A stretch of 48,289 nt of DNA from an uncultured Eubacteriales bacterium (GTDB taxonomy: Bacteria; Bacillota; Clostridia; Oscillospirales; Oscillospiraceae), in contig CABRZL010000005.1 of the NCBI GenBank assembly GCA_902475435.1, forward strand, positions 1 to 48,289, in the 5' to 3' direction. Of the stretch, positions 34,073 through 43,226 are shown piece after piece. The notes under the pieces were generated by a model. The model was not told the origin of the DNA. It searched no databases and worked only from the letters and a program-made list of their open reading frames with translations. Both the position numbers and the translations under genes were made by a program. Positions within the stretch are counted from its first letter, which is position 1. The number at the start of each line of letters is the position of its first letter.

Positions 34073-35415
34073 ATCCAGAAGAAATGAATCAAAAGATTGA
34101 ATCTGTAACGGAGCAGGTAGAACAGATGAATTCCCAGTTAGATAAGGCACGGGAAGAGAGAAATGAGCTGCTACGGCAACGGTTTGAGCTGAAGGAGCAA
34201 AGACGGTATTTTCGTGCCCAACTTCGGGAGGCAAAAGCTTGCAATAATATAGAGCGTATGGAAAAAATGGATGCTCGTTTGGAAGCGTTGGAACAGGAAC
34301 TGGAAGCGCTGGATGACCAGATAGAGGCCTTGGAGCATGCAATTGACGAAACTGGGGATCAAATTGATACGATCATGGAAGAAGTCGATGAATTAGAAGA
34401 TTGGCAGGATAGTGCTGAGGACGCGAGTGCAGCAGGCGAAAAACAAAACGATCGATTTACAGAGACTATGGAACGGTTCAACAGTCTGCTTCAAAAAGGG
34501 TTTAAGAAAGTGGCCGATACCCTGGAGAACATTGACCTCGAAAAGGTGGGCGAAAATGTACAGACCGCCGCAACCAAGGCGGCAAAAACAGTCGGAGGAG
34601 TTGCGGCTGATGCGGCCAAGGCAGTTTCAGGCGTAGCTACAGATGCAGCCAAAAGTGTGGAAAATGCTTGGAATGAAGCCAAGGAAAATCGGGATAAGCC
34701 CGGCGGGGTAGGAGATTATCGGATTTCTGGAAGCAGTACCATTGACGGCGGCTGTTATAATCGAATTTCTGCATCTGGTTCTTGCAAAGTGTCCAGTGAC
34801 CTGGTGTGCCGGGAACTACGGGTATCCGGTTCTTTCCGAGCCTGTGGAGATGTGGACTGCAGCGGAGCAGTTCGTACCAGCGGTTCCTTCCAGTGTGCCG
34901 GAAAACTGCTGGCTGGGAGTCTTAACAGTTCTGGAAGTACCAAGGTACAAAAAGAATTGGTGAGCGGACACATATCCGCATCCGGTGGATTGCACGTAGG
35001 TGGAAATCTGAAGGGGACGATTGTCTGCTCCTCAGGAGGACTTCATGTAGATGGCGATGTAGAAGCTGACAGCTTTACAACCACGGGAGCCCTTGATGTG
35101 GGCGGTATGATCAATGCCGATGAGGTTCATATTCAAGTATCAGTCAGCCAGAGTCAAGTGGGGGCCATTGGAGGGTCTGAGGTTCATGTAACCCAGTCGG
35201 CGCCTGCAGGAATCCTGTCTTCAATTTGGAAACCCGGAATGCTCAACTGTGACAGCATTGAAGGGGATGAAGTGGAGTTGACAATGGTAAAAGCGCATGT
35301 AGTCCGGGGGGCCAACGTGGTGATTCATAGTGGCTGTGACATTGATCAGGTAGAGTATACCGATACTTGCACCGTGGATGAAGATGCCAAGGTAGGGAAT
35401 TGTATAAAAGTATAA
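34069..35415 (+). CDS. Coiled-coil protein fused to a bactofilin-like beta-helix domain
   Basis: 448 residues. Residues 1-125 are a long charged coiled coil rich in Glu, Gln and Arg. A second helical stretch (about 150-205) repeats A-A-K-x-V-x-G-V-A-x-D-A-A-K. From about 215 a polymer-forming (bactofilin) beta-helix runs to the end: short repeats such as ISGSSTIDGG, VSGSFRACGDVDCSG and ISASGGLHVGG. No signal or membrane segment. Bactofilins self-assemble into cytoskeletal filaments; the coiled coil could space, anchor or bundle them. It is translationally coupled to the DUF4004 regulator. Confidence 0.85.
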   Translation: MNPEEMNQKIESVTEQVEQMNSQLDKAREERNELLRQRFELKEQRRYFRAQLREAKACNNIERMEKMDARLEALEQELEALDDQIEALEHAIDETGDQIDTIMEEVDELEDWQDSAEDASAAGEKQNDRFTETMERFNSLLQKGFKKVADTLENIDLEKVGENVQTAATKAAKTVGGVAADAAKAVSGVATDAAKSVENAWNEAKENRDKPGGVGDYRISGSSTIDGGCYNRISASGSCKVSSDLVCRELRVSGSFRACGDVDCSGAVRTSGSFQCAGKLLAGSLNSSGSTKVQKELVSGHISASGGLHVGGNLKGTIVCSSGGLHVDGDVEADSFTTTGALDVGGMINADEVHIQVSVSQSQVGAIGGSEVHVTQSAPAGILSSIWKPGMLNCDSIEGDEVELTMVKAHVVRGANVVIHSGCDIDQVEYTDTCTVDEDAKVGNCIKV

Positions 35416-35538
35416 GTATTCTGCAACAGAGAATCGTAGCAAAGGTACAAAATCTTTTTTGATCCATATGGGTCAATATAGACGAATAATCTGCATAACT
35501 TCCCTTCCACGAGCATATTGTTTCGGGGAGGGGATTTT

Positions 35539-36861
35539 ATGCAGGAAACATTGATTGCCCTGGCTTTGCAGAGGGCCGGGTTTTCCAATCTTCAAGAGTT
35601 TGCAAAGGCCCAAGGGTTACAAAATGAGGAGGCCGCATTGGAAGCGCTGATGCCATGGCTTTTGGGCTATGATCTGTGGCGGGTGGAGCCTGGAGATACC
35701 TATACCAAAATTGCACGGGAAATGAATTCCAGTGTAAAGGCAATTGAAGCGGCCAATCCGGGACGAAACCCAGATGATTTAAAAGTGGGAAGTTACTTGG
35801 TGGTGCCGCTTAATTTTCCTGTGGTGCCGGAAGACGTGCCCTTTACCTGGCAGTTGACGCATTATGTGATTCGAGGACTGCAAGCCAGGTATCCCTTTCT
35901 GCATATGGATGTGATAGGGCGTAGTGACTACGGACGGCCAATTGAGCGAATACGGCTGGGGCAAGGACAGCGGGTTGTATATTTTAATGCTGCGCATCAT
36001 GCCAATGAGTGGATTACCACACCGCTGGTACTCCAATGTTTGGAACAGTATGCAAGAGCGGTGGCTTTTGGTGAAGAGATCCTGGGGTTGGATGCACAGG
36101 CGCTTCAGCGGGAGACCACGCTGTATTTAGTCCCTCTTGTTAACCCGGATGGCGTGGATCTGGTAAATGGTGCCGTAACAGCGCAGGAACAGATGGCGGC
36201 GCAAAAAATCGCAGAGCAGTATCCGGATATTCCCTTTCCGAGTGGCTGGAAAGCCAACCTTCGGGGCGTAGATTTGAATCTCAATTATCCGGCACAATGG
36301 GAAGAAGCAAAGAAAATCAAATATGAATTGGGCTTTGACAGTCCGGCTCCCAGGGACTTTGTGGGAACCGCGCCTTTGAGTGAACCAGAAAGCCGGGCTA
36401 TGTTTGACAGCACCGAAGAGATAAATCCGGTTCTAACCATTGCTTGGCATACGCAGGGCCAAGAAATTTATTGGAAATTTTTAGATATGGAACCGGAGGG
36501 CGCCCGGCAGTTGGGACGGCAAATGGCAATTGCTTCAGGTTATGCGCTGGAAGACGTGCCGTATGCCTCCGGATTTGCCGGTTACAAAGATTGGTTCATC
36601 CAAGATTTTGACCGACCAGGTTATACAATTGAGGCGGGGATAGGAGAAAATCCGCTTCCCTTGTCGCAATTACCGGAAATTCTACAGGACAATCTGCCTA
36701 TTTTTCTGCTGGGTCTCTCCGGAGGAGATCCGGATTTCCGAGAGCCGGAATTGCCGGTTCAAGCCGCGCCGTATACGCCGGCAGTGCCTGTATCAAACGG
36801 AGCGCAGCTGCCAAAGCAACTGTCCGGTGGAAGAAGCACCAGTCAAACATCATGGGGATAA
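35539..36861 (+). CDS. LysM-M14 metallopeptidase (gamma-D-Glu-diamino acid endopeptidase type)
   Basis: 440 residues from the ATG at 35539 (GGGGAGGGG upstream; a TTG start seven codons earlier is weak). An N-terminal helical region is followed by a LysM module (about 48-95: WRVEPGDTYTKIAREM ... LKVGSYLVVPL). The M14 domain spans about 110-405: zinc ligands in HHANEW and AWHTQGQE, substrate Arg in RGVDLNLNYP, and catalytic Glu in YTIEAGIGENPLP. These enzymes cut the gamma-D-Glu-diamino acid bond of muropeptides. There is no signal peptide, like the sporulation endopeptidase I of Lysinibacillus, so it may act in the mother cell/forespore or in the cytoplasm on recycled muropeptides. Confidence 0.88.
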   Translation: MQETLIALALQRAGFSNLQEFAKAQGLQNEEAALEALMPWLLGYDLWRVEPGDTYTKIAREMNSSVKAIEAANPGRNPDDLKVGSYLVVPLNFPVVPEDVPFTWQLTHYVIRGLQARYPFLHMDVIGRSDYGRPIERIRLGQGQRVVYFNAAHHANEWITTPLVLQCLEQYARAVAFGEEILGLDAQALQRETTLYLVPLVNPDGVDLVNGAVTAQEQMAAQKIAEQYPDIPFPSGWKANLRGVDLNLNYPAQWEEAKKIKYELGFDSPAPRDFVGTAPLSEPESRAMFDSTEEINPVLTIAWHTQGQEIYWKFLDMEPEGARQLGRQMAIASGYALEDVPYASGFAGYKDWFIQDFDRPGYTIEAGIGENPLPLSQLPEILQDNLPIFLLGLSGGDPDFREPELPVQAAPYTPAVPVSNGAQLPKQLSGGRSTSQTSWG

Positions 36862-36863
36862 AT

Positions 36864-36907
36864 AGAAGAAGAGACATCTGCGATCAAAAGCGGATGTCTC
36901 TTCTTCT
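36864..36907 (+). terminator. Terminator after the M14 peptidase
   Basis: Eighteen-base arms (36864-36881 and 36890-36907) with one wobble pair; it may act in both directions, as the next gene is convergent. Confidence 0.75.
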
Positions 36908-36954
36908 GCAAAAAATTGCGGCGGAGAAAGCAAATCTGAAAGACAATGTTTAAT

Positions 36955-37203
36955 CTAAGGTTTCACTTGAGCCAGATTCTGAAGCCGCTGCGTCATACTT
37001 GCGATTCCCTCATTGCTGAGGGGGAAGGTTTCGTCGCCGTCCATTTCGCTTTTTTCATAGCATAAAGGTCCATACCAGTACTCTGCGTGAATCTCCATAG
37101 TTTCAATGTTTGGAGTCAATTTGAAACGCAGTCCCTCATAGGAACCCAAAAATATATTGTTGTTGTGAAAGGACATGTAGTTTGGAACATAAATTTCTGC
37201 CAT
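36955..37203 (-). CDS. Small acidic/aromatic protein of unknown function
   Basis: 82 residues (MAEIYVPNYMSFHNNNIFLG...). GAGGAGG lies eight bases upstream of the ATG, so it is very likely translated. Short beta-strand-like segments (GSYEGLRFKLTP, MEIHAEYWYGPLCYE) and an acidic MDGDETF turn; no known domain recognised. It is the last gene of the four-gene minus-strand cluster, 12 bases after the pentapeptide protein. Confidence 0.75.
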   Translation of the reverse strand: MAEIYVPNYMSFHNNNIFLGSYEGLRFKLTPNIETMEIHAEYWYGPLCYEKSEMDGDETFPLSNEGIASMTQRLQNLAQVKP

Positions 37204-37215
37204 ATTACCGCCTCC

Positions 37216-37824
37216 TCAGGGAACAATGTTTATACCTAAAAGTTTTGAAAGCTCTACGGCTTGGTTGAGATTGACGGTCATGCCTCTCAGTTTCTCTAAA
37301 CTCCAAATAGCTCCGTCAATTGTGCAGCGGGAAAAATCGAAACCAGCAAGGGGCGTACCGGAAAAGTCACACCGGGTAAAATTACAGAAATCCACGGTGG
37401 TCTTCCGACATTTGAGACCGGAGAGGTAACTTCCTGTAAAATTACTGCCAATCAACTGACAGCTTTTTAGCGTACAGCCGGAGAGATTCAGATATTGAGC
37501 GCTGCAATTTATAAAATGAACTGTATTCAAAATACAACCGGAGAATACGGTTCCCATCAAACGGCAGTCTCGAAAGGTGATCTGCTTCAGTCCACCGTCT
37601 AGAAATATGGCTCTGGATAGGTCGCAGCGATCAAAGGTTACTGTTTCAAAACCGGTTCCCTCAAACCGACAATCCGTCAGAAAACAGCTTGTCAAGGTAC
37701 AGCTCTTCAAATCAATGGCGCTTAATGTGAGTTCCGATGCTGTTTCCCCACTGTAAGAAATGCCATGTAAATCTGTTTCGTCGTGAGAAGCGCGCTCCAA
37801 ACATTCAGCAAGACTTGGCATCAT
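37216..37824 (-). CDS. Pentapeptide-repeat protein
   Basis: 202 residues from the ATG at 37824; ATGs at 37827 and 37821 are alternatives around the same AGGAGG. From about residue 35 to 180 the sequence follows A(D/N)L(S/x)x pentapeptides in a degenerate form (SCFLTDCRFEGTGFE, DLSRAIFLDGG, CNFTRCDFSGTPLAGFDFSR) that should fold as a right-handed quadrilateral helix. Cys is unusually frequent at the turns. The start overlaps the 3' end of the exonuclease-DUF188 gene by 20 bases. Function unknown; some pentapeptide proteins mimic DNA and protect gyrase, but nothing here shows that. Confidence 0.85.
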   Translation of the reverse strand: MMPSLAECLERASHDETDLHGISYSGETASELTLSAIDLKSCTLTSCFLTDCRFEGTGFETVTFDRCDLSRAIFLDGGLKQITFRDCRLMGTVFSGCILNTVHFINCSAQYLNLSGCTLKSCQLIGSNFTGSYLSGLKCRKTTVDFCNFTRCDFSGTPLAGFDFSRCTIDGAIWSLEKLRGMTVNLNQAVELSKLLGINIVP

Positions 37825-39181
37825 CATAGGCCTCCTGAATCAAAGCATGAAACGCGGAAATGAATGCTTCATTTTGTGCACCGGTACGCTTTTGGGGGCC
37901 TTTGAGACGGCCGCCACCACGGCGAATTCGGGTGGACTCCGCGCGCTGTGTGAGAAGTCCGTCAATATTTTCGTTGGTGTAGCGCATACCATTCTGGTCG
38001 ATCACTCTGGCGCCTTTCGTTAGGCACATGGCCGCCAGGCCATAGTCCTGTGTAATGACCAAGTCTCCAGGTTCCAGACGAGCGACAATGGCGAAATCAG
38101 CGCTGTCTGCACCTTTGTCAACAGTAATGGTTTCGGCACCTCGGCGAGAGAATACATGTGCAGTATCGCAAATGAGAAAGCTTTTTACATGGCGGTGTGT
38201 AGCTGCATTTAAAGCCTGATTGATGACTGGACAACCGTCAGCGTCAATATATAGCCGAAAGGGAGCATATTTCTGCTTTCGGGGTTTTGCAGCTTTTTCT
38301 ATGGCTTTTTTATACTGAGCCAGATGAACCTCGTCCATTGGGTAGACCGCCTTACTGGCCCGCAAGCTGTCATCTCGGTTGCGTTTAAAACTGACGCGGA
38401 TGAAAAACATGCCATGCTGAGGACATTGGCAGGTCCAGACCATGCGGCTGGATTCTGGGTAAATGGGTTCTGTCGCTTCAGTGACAATGTTGCAATAAGG
38501 GCATTTTGTTTCTATCATGCGCGGATCGGCTAGCATGGTTTCAAAGTTCTCAAAGCGATTGTAGTTTGCGTAACGAAGACAGTCCAAAAATGCCGGATCT
38601 CCATCCCCTTCAAAATGTTTCAGATAATCCGGGTATTCTTCAATGCCTTTTGGAATATCAATGTGCTTTGCCACTTCGGCGGTATAAGCGGCATCGTTGA
38701 GTCCGTCGTGATAATTTTCCTCTACTTGCAATTGGAAAAAGTCTACCGCATAGCTGAGACTACGGACCGAATTGCCAGGATCATGCTGTTGGTTAAACAT
38801 GATTTGAAGGTTATAGCTTTTTTCGGTAAAGCCGGTGTCGAGTCCATAAAAGCGCAGATTCTGCCGGAGAATCGGAATATCGTTGAATCCCCAAGTCAGA
38901 AGAACGGGGTTTTCCCCACAGAAGGTTTGAAATCGTGCCATAGCCTGCTGAAAAGGTTCGCCGTGCTTTACGTCTTGGCGTGTGATACCCGTAAGTTTGG
39001 AAATGCGCGTAGAAAGAATTTTATATTGTTGCAGACAGCATGTAGCCTTATACTGTTCGCCTGTTTCCAAATTTACAGCGCCGATTTGAATAATTTCAAA
39101 GGGCAAGGCGGTACAGAGCTTAATGGCCAGAGGAGAATCGGGACTCAAAGGTTGATTCCACTCCAGATCCAGTACAATCAT
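37805..39181 (-). CDS. DEDDh exonuclease - zinc ribbon - DUF188 (YaiI/YqxD) fusion protein
   Basis: 458 residues from the ATG at 39181 (weak GAGTGA upstream; a TTG two codons earlier is possible). Residues 1-175 are a DnaQ-like 3'-5' exonuclease with D5/E7 in VLDLEW, D101 in WGFNDIP, and H158/D163 in YHDGLNDAAYT. A zinc-ribbon-like unit follows (C227, C230, C251, C253). From about 309 the protein is a complete DUF188/UPF0178 domain (LYIDADGCPV, GADSADFAIVARLEPGDLVI, the YTNENI stretch and RRGGGRLKGPQKR). DUF188 is PIN-like and usually a separate protein. It lies between the YgiQ radical SAM gene (31 bases) and the pentapeptide gene. RNA or DNA trimming is a reasonable guess. Confidence 0.87.
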   Translation of the reverse strand: MIVLDLEWNQPLSPDSPLAIKLCTALPFEIIQIGAVNLETGEQYKATCCLQQYKILSTRISKLTGITRQDVKHGEPFQQAMARFQTFCGENPVLLTWGFNDIPILRQNLRFYGLDTGFTEKSYNLQIMFNQQHDPGNSVRSLSYAVDFFQLQVEENYHDGLNDAAYTAEVAKHIDIPKGIEEYPDYLKHFEGDGDPAFLDCLRYANYNRFENFETMLADPRMIETKCPYCNIVTEATEPIYPESSRMVWTCQCPQHGMFFIRVSFKRNRDDSLRASKAVYPMDEVHLAQYKKAIEKAAKPRKQKYAPFRLYIDADGCPVINQALNAATHRHVKSFLICDTAHVFSRRGAETITVDKGADSADFAIVARLEPGDLVITQDYGLAAMCLTKGARVIDQNGMRYTNENIDGLLTQRAESTRIRRGGGRLKGPQKRTGAQNEAFISAFHALIQEAYDDAKSC

Positions 39182-39212
39182 TGACAAACTGATTCACTCA
39201 TTTCGTATGAAT

Positions 39213-41081
39213 TCAAGGCTTTCGGTTGCGCTTCGGTTTTTCGTGGCCGGGACCTGAGCTGTTTTTCTGTTTTGCTGATCTGCCGGTTTTCCTGGGACGA
39301 ATTAGACAGGACTTTTCATATCCAATGAGATCTGTCCGGCCCGCTTTTTGCAACGCTTCATATACCAGGTCATAGTTTTTCGGATTCCGATATTGGATTA
39401 GCGCACGCTGCATTGCCTTTTCGTGGGGATTCGTGGCCACATATACCGGTTTCATGGTTCTGGGGTCTAAACCGGTATAGTACATTACAGTAGAAATTGT
39501 AGAAGGGGTAGGATAAAAGTCTGATACTTGCTCAGGCGCCAGATGATGCATATGCAGGTATTCTGCCAGCGAGATGGCATCTTTTAGGGTTGAACCTGGA
39601 TGTGAAGACATCAGATAAGGCACCACATATTGATCTTTGCCCTCCTGGCGGCAGAGGGTAAAATACTTTTTGAGAAAACGCTCATAGACTGCATTACTTG
39701 GTTTCCCCATAAGCTTCAGCACTGGATCGGAGATATGTTCCGGTGCAACCTTCAGCTGGCCAGATACATGATATTTTACCAGTTCCCGAAAAAAACTGTC
39801 GTCCTTGTCTTCCAGCAGATAGTCGAAGCGAATTCCGCTTCGGATAAAAACGCGTTTGATCCCTGGCAGCGCCCGGAGTTTTCGTAAAAGTGCAAGATAG
39901 TCGCTGTGATCGACAATCAAATTTTTGCAGGGAGAGGGAAATAAACACTGCTTTGTGGGACAAACCCCCTTTTGAAGCTGCTTTTCACAGGCAGGTTGCC
40001 GAAAATTAGCGGTAGGACCGCCCACATCGTGAATATAACCCTTGAACTCTGGATCCTTGGTGAGGAGAGTTGCTTCCCGCAGGAGCGACTCGTGACTGCG
40101 AGACTGAATGATGCGGCCTTGATGAAATGTCAACGAACAAAAACTGCACCCGCCAAAACACCCTCGGCAGCTTTGCAGACTGAACTTGACCTCTTTGATT
40201 GCATCAATACCGCCATCTTTTTCATACATGGGGTGGTAGGAACGCATATATGGGAGATTGTAAGTATCGTCCATTTCCTGCTGAGAGAGGGGTTCCTGGG
40301 GTGGATTTTGGACAATAAAGGTGCGTTCATCATAGGGTTCCACCAATACACTGCCAGAAAAAGGATCTGTGTTGCAATATTGAGTATAAAAACTTTCTGC
40401 GTAATTGCGTTTATCTTCAATCAGCTTTGAGTAGGAAGGCAGAAGTGTATAATCATATATGTCCTTCAGAGAAGAAGCTTTGTATACGGTGCCTCGAATG
40501 AAGGTAATGTCATGGATACTAAGGCCGCTGTCCAATGCGTCGGCAATCTCTACAATGCTTCGTTCGCCCATGCCGTACATAAGAAGATCAGCCTGAGCGT
40601 CCAAAAGAATGGAGCGCTTCAGCTTGTTTGACCAGTAGTCATAGTGGGCAAGCCGCCGCAGGGATGCTTCGATTCCACCGATTAGGATGGGGACGTTGCG
40701 GTAACTCTGACGAATGAGATTACAGTAGACCACAGTGGCATAATCCGGCCGCATGCCCATCTTTCCACCGGGGGAAAAGGCGTCATAGCTTCTCCGTCTT
40801 TTGGAGACGGTATAATGATTGACCATAGGATCCATATTGCCGCCCATGACCAAAAAGCCAAGTCGAGGTTCCCCGAGAAGTTTAATGCTGTCGGGGTTTC
40901 TCCAGTTAGGTTGTGGAATTATGCCCACCCGATAACCTCTGGATTCCAAAACACGGCTGATAATGGCATGACCAAAGGTGGGGTGATCTACATAGGCGTC
41001 TCCAATGATATAAACAAAGTCGCACTGATCCCAGCCACGGGCCGCCATATCTGCTTTTGAGACAGGCAGAAAATCCTTCAT
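39213..41081 (-). CDS. YgiQ-family radical SAM protein (UPF0313)
   Basis: 622 residues. N-terminal B12-binding-like half (DFVYIIGDAYVDHPTFGHAI, GGNMDPMVNHYT, PILIGGIEASLRR), then the radical SAM core with cluster Cys in CRGCFGGCSFCS. The C-terminal half carries RVFIRSGIRFDYLL and a basic, Lys/Arg-rich tail. The family is widespread but its substrate is unknown. GGGGGGA lies upstream of the ATG. First gene of the four-gene minus-strand cluster. Confidence 0.94.
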   Translation of the reverse strand: MKDFLPVSKADMAARGWDQCDFVYIIGDAYVDHPTFGHAIISRVLESRGYRVGIIPQPNWRNPDSIKLLGEPRLGFLVMGGNMDPMVNHYTVSKRRRSYDAFSPGGKMGMRPDYATVVYCNLIRQSYRNVPILIGGIEASLRRLAHYDYWSNKLKRSILLDAQADLLMYGMGERSIVEIADALDSGLSIHDITFIRGTVYKASSLKDIYDYTLLPSYSKLIEDKRNYAESFYTQYCNTDPFSGSVLVEPYDERTFIVQNPPQEPLSQQEMDDTYNLPYMRSYHPMYEKDGGIDAIKEVKFSLQSCRGCFGGCSFCSLTFHQGRIIQSRSHESLLREATLLTKDPEFKGYIHDVGGPTANFRQPACEKQLQKGVCPTKQCLFPSPCKNLIVDHSDYLALLRKLRALPGIKRVFIRSGIRFDYLLEDKDDSFFRELVKYHVSGQLKVAPEHISDPVLKLMGKPSNAVYERFLKKYFTLCRQEGKDQYVVPYLMSSHPGSTLKDAISLAEYLHMHHLAPEQVSDFYPTPSTISTVMYYTGLDPRTMKPVYVATNPHEKAMQRALIQYRNPKNYDLVYEALQKAGRTDLIGYEKSCLIRPRKTGRSAKQKNSSGPGHEKPKRNRKP

Positions 41082-41201
41082 AAAGATCCCCCCCTCATTC
41101 CATTATGTTACTATATCAGATACCGGGAAAAAAGTCTAGAAAAAGCGGGCAGAGTCCCCTGCTCGAAGGAAAGAATGTTCCTTGTGAATATCCATGTATG
41201 T

Positions 41202-42206
41202 TTACACAAGTTCTCGTAGAATGGGAATTTTTTTGAGTATCCATACAATGATAAAGGAAATCACAAAGAATATCAGAGTGCGCAATGGAATGGCCACTGG
41301 CCAGTGAAGCCAGGGTTCTGTAAGAAAATCCTGGAATAATAGGATAATCATAGGATGAAGGAAATAGATGCCGGCAGAGCAGGAAGCCAGTCGATGGATT
41401 CGGCCGTTCGTATCACGAAATGGACGAATACGTTGTCGGTATCGTATCAGAATATATATTGCGAGACTCGATGCAATCACGTTTGGGGAAAAGAAACTAA
41501 AGAACAACTCGTCTAAAACGCCAACGCGTGAGGAGCGCAATACTGTGCCGAAATACGTGACTGAAAATCCCAGAATACCTAGAGCATAGAAGCATTTCCT
41601 GCAAGGCAGAGACAGATCGTAAACCCTGAGATAATAGCCTGCCAGATAAAGAAATACAAAGCCCAATGTGCTGTCCAGTTTCATTCGATCCAGGATGATA
41701 CTGAGCATAGGAAACATCCCGCAACGCAGCAGAAGATTTACAATAGAACCGAAAAAGAAAGTGAGGGCCAGAGCGTACTCCAGCTCGCGCCGGTTGGCGC
41801 TGTGGCAAAAGACGGAAAAAATAGGGGTAAACAGATACAGCGCAAAGATGGCGTAGCAATACCATAGATGTGAGGGTTCTGTCAAAAGATATTTGATCAA
41901 GGATATGCCGTTTTCCAATCGTAAATGCTCGGCAAAAAGCTGATAAAGCAAGAACAGGCCGGACCAGACAAACATCGTCATTAGAATTCGGATACAGCGC
42001 TTCCAAATGGATATCAGATTTTCCCGCCGAAACAGCATGTAGTGTCCGCTGATTAAAACAAAAATAGGAACTGAAAATCGTGCCAAAGAGTTAAAGAAGA
42101 TATGTCCATACAAATTGGAAGCGGCGTGAATCATGATGACAAACAGCGCGGATAGAATCTTTAAGATGTCCGTGTCTGTATCGTATGGCTTTTGTATGCT
42201 GGGCAT
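41202..42206 (-). CDS. Acyltransferase 3 family membrane protein
   Basis: 334 residues with about ten membrane segments. The Acyl_transf_3 pattern is seen in LKILSALFVIMIHAASNLYG (catalytic-type His), NSLARFSVPIFVLISGHYML, LWYCYAIFALYLFTPIF and CSAGIYFLHPMIILL. Members O-acetylate or acylate cell-surface polysaccharide, peptidoglycan or small molecules. AAGGCGG precedes the ATG. The substrate is not indicated by neighbours. Confidence 0.88.
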   Translation of the reverse strand: MPSIQKPYDTDTDILKILSALFVIMIHAASNLYGHIFFNSLARFSVPIFVLISGHYMLFRRENLISIWKRCIRILMTMFVWSGLFLLYQLFAEHLRLENGISLIKYLLTEPSHLWYCYAIFALYLFTPIFSVFCHSANRRELEYALALTFFFGSIVNLLLRCGMFPMLSIILDRMKLDSTLGFVFLYLAGYYLRVYDLSLPCRKCFYALGILGFSVTYFGTVLRSSRVGVLDELFFSFFSPNVIASSLAIYILIRYRQRIRPFRDTNGRIHRLASCSAGIYFLHPMIILLFQDFLTEPWLHWPVAIPLRTLIFFVISFIIVWILKKIPILRELV

Positions 42207-42249
42207 AGGGATACCGCCTTTCGATTGTATGGATTTATTGTAAAGAAAA

Positions 42250-42280
42250 CCCTGCTGAAAAGCAATCCTTTTCAGCAGGG
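42250..42280 (-). terminator. Terminator after degV
   Basis: Perfect 13-bp stem CCCTGCTGAAAAG / CTTTTCAGCAGGG. On the minus strand it is followed by TTTTCTTT. Confidence 0.85.
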
Positions 42281-42295
42281 AAAATCAATGCTGCT

Positions 42296-43165
42296 TTATC
42301 GGCCATTGCCGAAGAAGAATACTGCCAGCATGCCTGGACCCACATGCGCGCCTGTGAGAGGCTCGTGCATAGAGAGAATCAGTTCTTTTGGTTTGGCAAT
42401 CTCACTGAGCTTTTCGGCCAATTTTTTTGCCTCGTCTAGACAGTCTCCATGTGAGATAGCAATCCGCTGATATTCAGCGCCTACCACCTTCTTGGCGTAG
42501 ATGTTGGAAAGCTCGGTAATCGCACGTTTTCGTCCGCGAATTTTTCCACAAATAACAATTTTTCCATCCTCATTTCCCCGGAGCATGGGCTTAATTTGAA
42601 GCATGGTGCCAATTGTTGCGGTGACGCCGGAAACGCGGCCAGTACGCTTTAGAAAGATCAGGTCATCGACAGTAAAATACTCACAGAGGTTATCCCGATC
42701 ATAGTTAAGCTTAATTGCTGCCTGTTCCACATTGAGCCCATCGTTCCGATAATCCGCTGCTTTGCATGCCAGAAGACCGGTTCCGAGGCCCGCGCCTAAG
42801 GAGTCCACGATTTGAACTTGCTGGTCCGGGTATTCTTCCTTCAAGGACTCGGCTGCCATCACAGCCGACTGAATGGTACCGCTAATGCCGGAGGAAATGC
42901 CTACATACATTACATCATTGCCGGCTTGAACTTCCGGTAGGAAGGCGTGATAAAATATGTCAGAATTAATCAGGGAAGTTTTGACTTGAGCGCCCTCTTT
43001 GAGGCGGGTGTAGTAGTGGTGGCCATCGAAGCCGTCAGGATATTTTGGACATTGGGAAACGACACCGTCGATTTCATAGGTGAAGGGAATAACACGAATG
43101 TTCAATTCCTGCAATTTGCGGGCAGGCAAATTGCTGCCGGAGTCAACAAAAAGGGTATATGACAT
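42296..43165 (-). CDS. DegV-family fatty-acid-binding protein
   Basis: 289 residues. Hallmarks: FVDSGSNLPARKLQ at the N-terminus, the lipid-contact SGISGTIQSAVMAAE, DSLGAGLGTGLL, LIFLKRTGRVSG and LQIKPMLR. DegV/FakB proteins bind a fatty acid and present it to the kinase FakA for phosphorylation. No fakA gene is in the window. AGGAGA lies upstream of the ATG. Confidence 0.93.
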   Translation of the reverse strand: MSYTLFVDSGSNLPARKLQELNIRVIPFTYEIDGVVSQCPKYPDGFDGHHYYTRLKEGAQVKTSLINSDIFYHAFLPEVQAGNDVMYVGISSGISGTIQSAVMAAESLKEEYPDQQVQIVDSLGAGLGTGLLACKAADYRNDGLNVEQAAIKLNYDRDNLCEYFTVDDLIFLKRTGRVSGVTATIGTMLQIKPMLRGNEDGKIVICGKIRGRKRAITELSNIYAKKVVGAEYQRIAISHGDCLDEAKKLAEKLSEIAKPKELILSMHEPLTGAHVGPGMLAVFFFGNGR

Positions 43166-43197
43166 AGGAAATCTCCTGTAATATAATATTTATTATC

Positions 43198-43226
43198 ATA
43201 TTACATCGGTTTCATCTCTGCGTCAA
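43198..43226 (-). promoter_or_regulatory. Promoter of degV
   Basis: Minus strand TTGACG, 17-base spacer, TAATAT. Confidence 0.65.
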
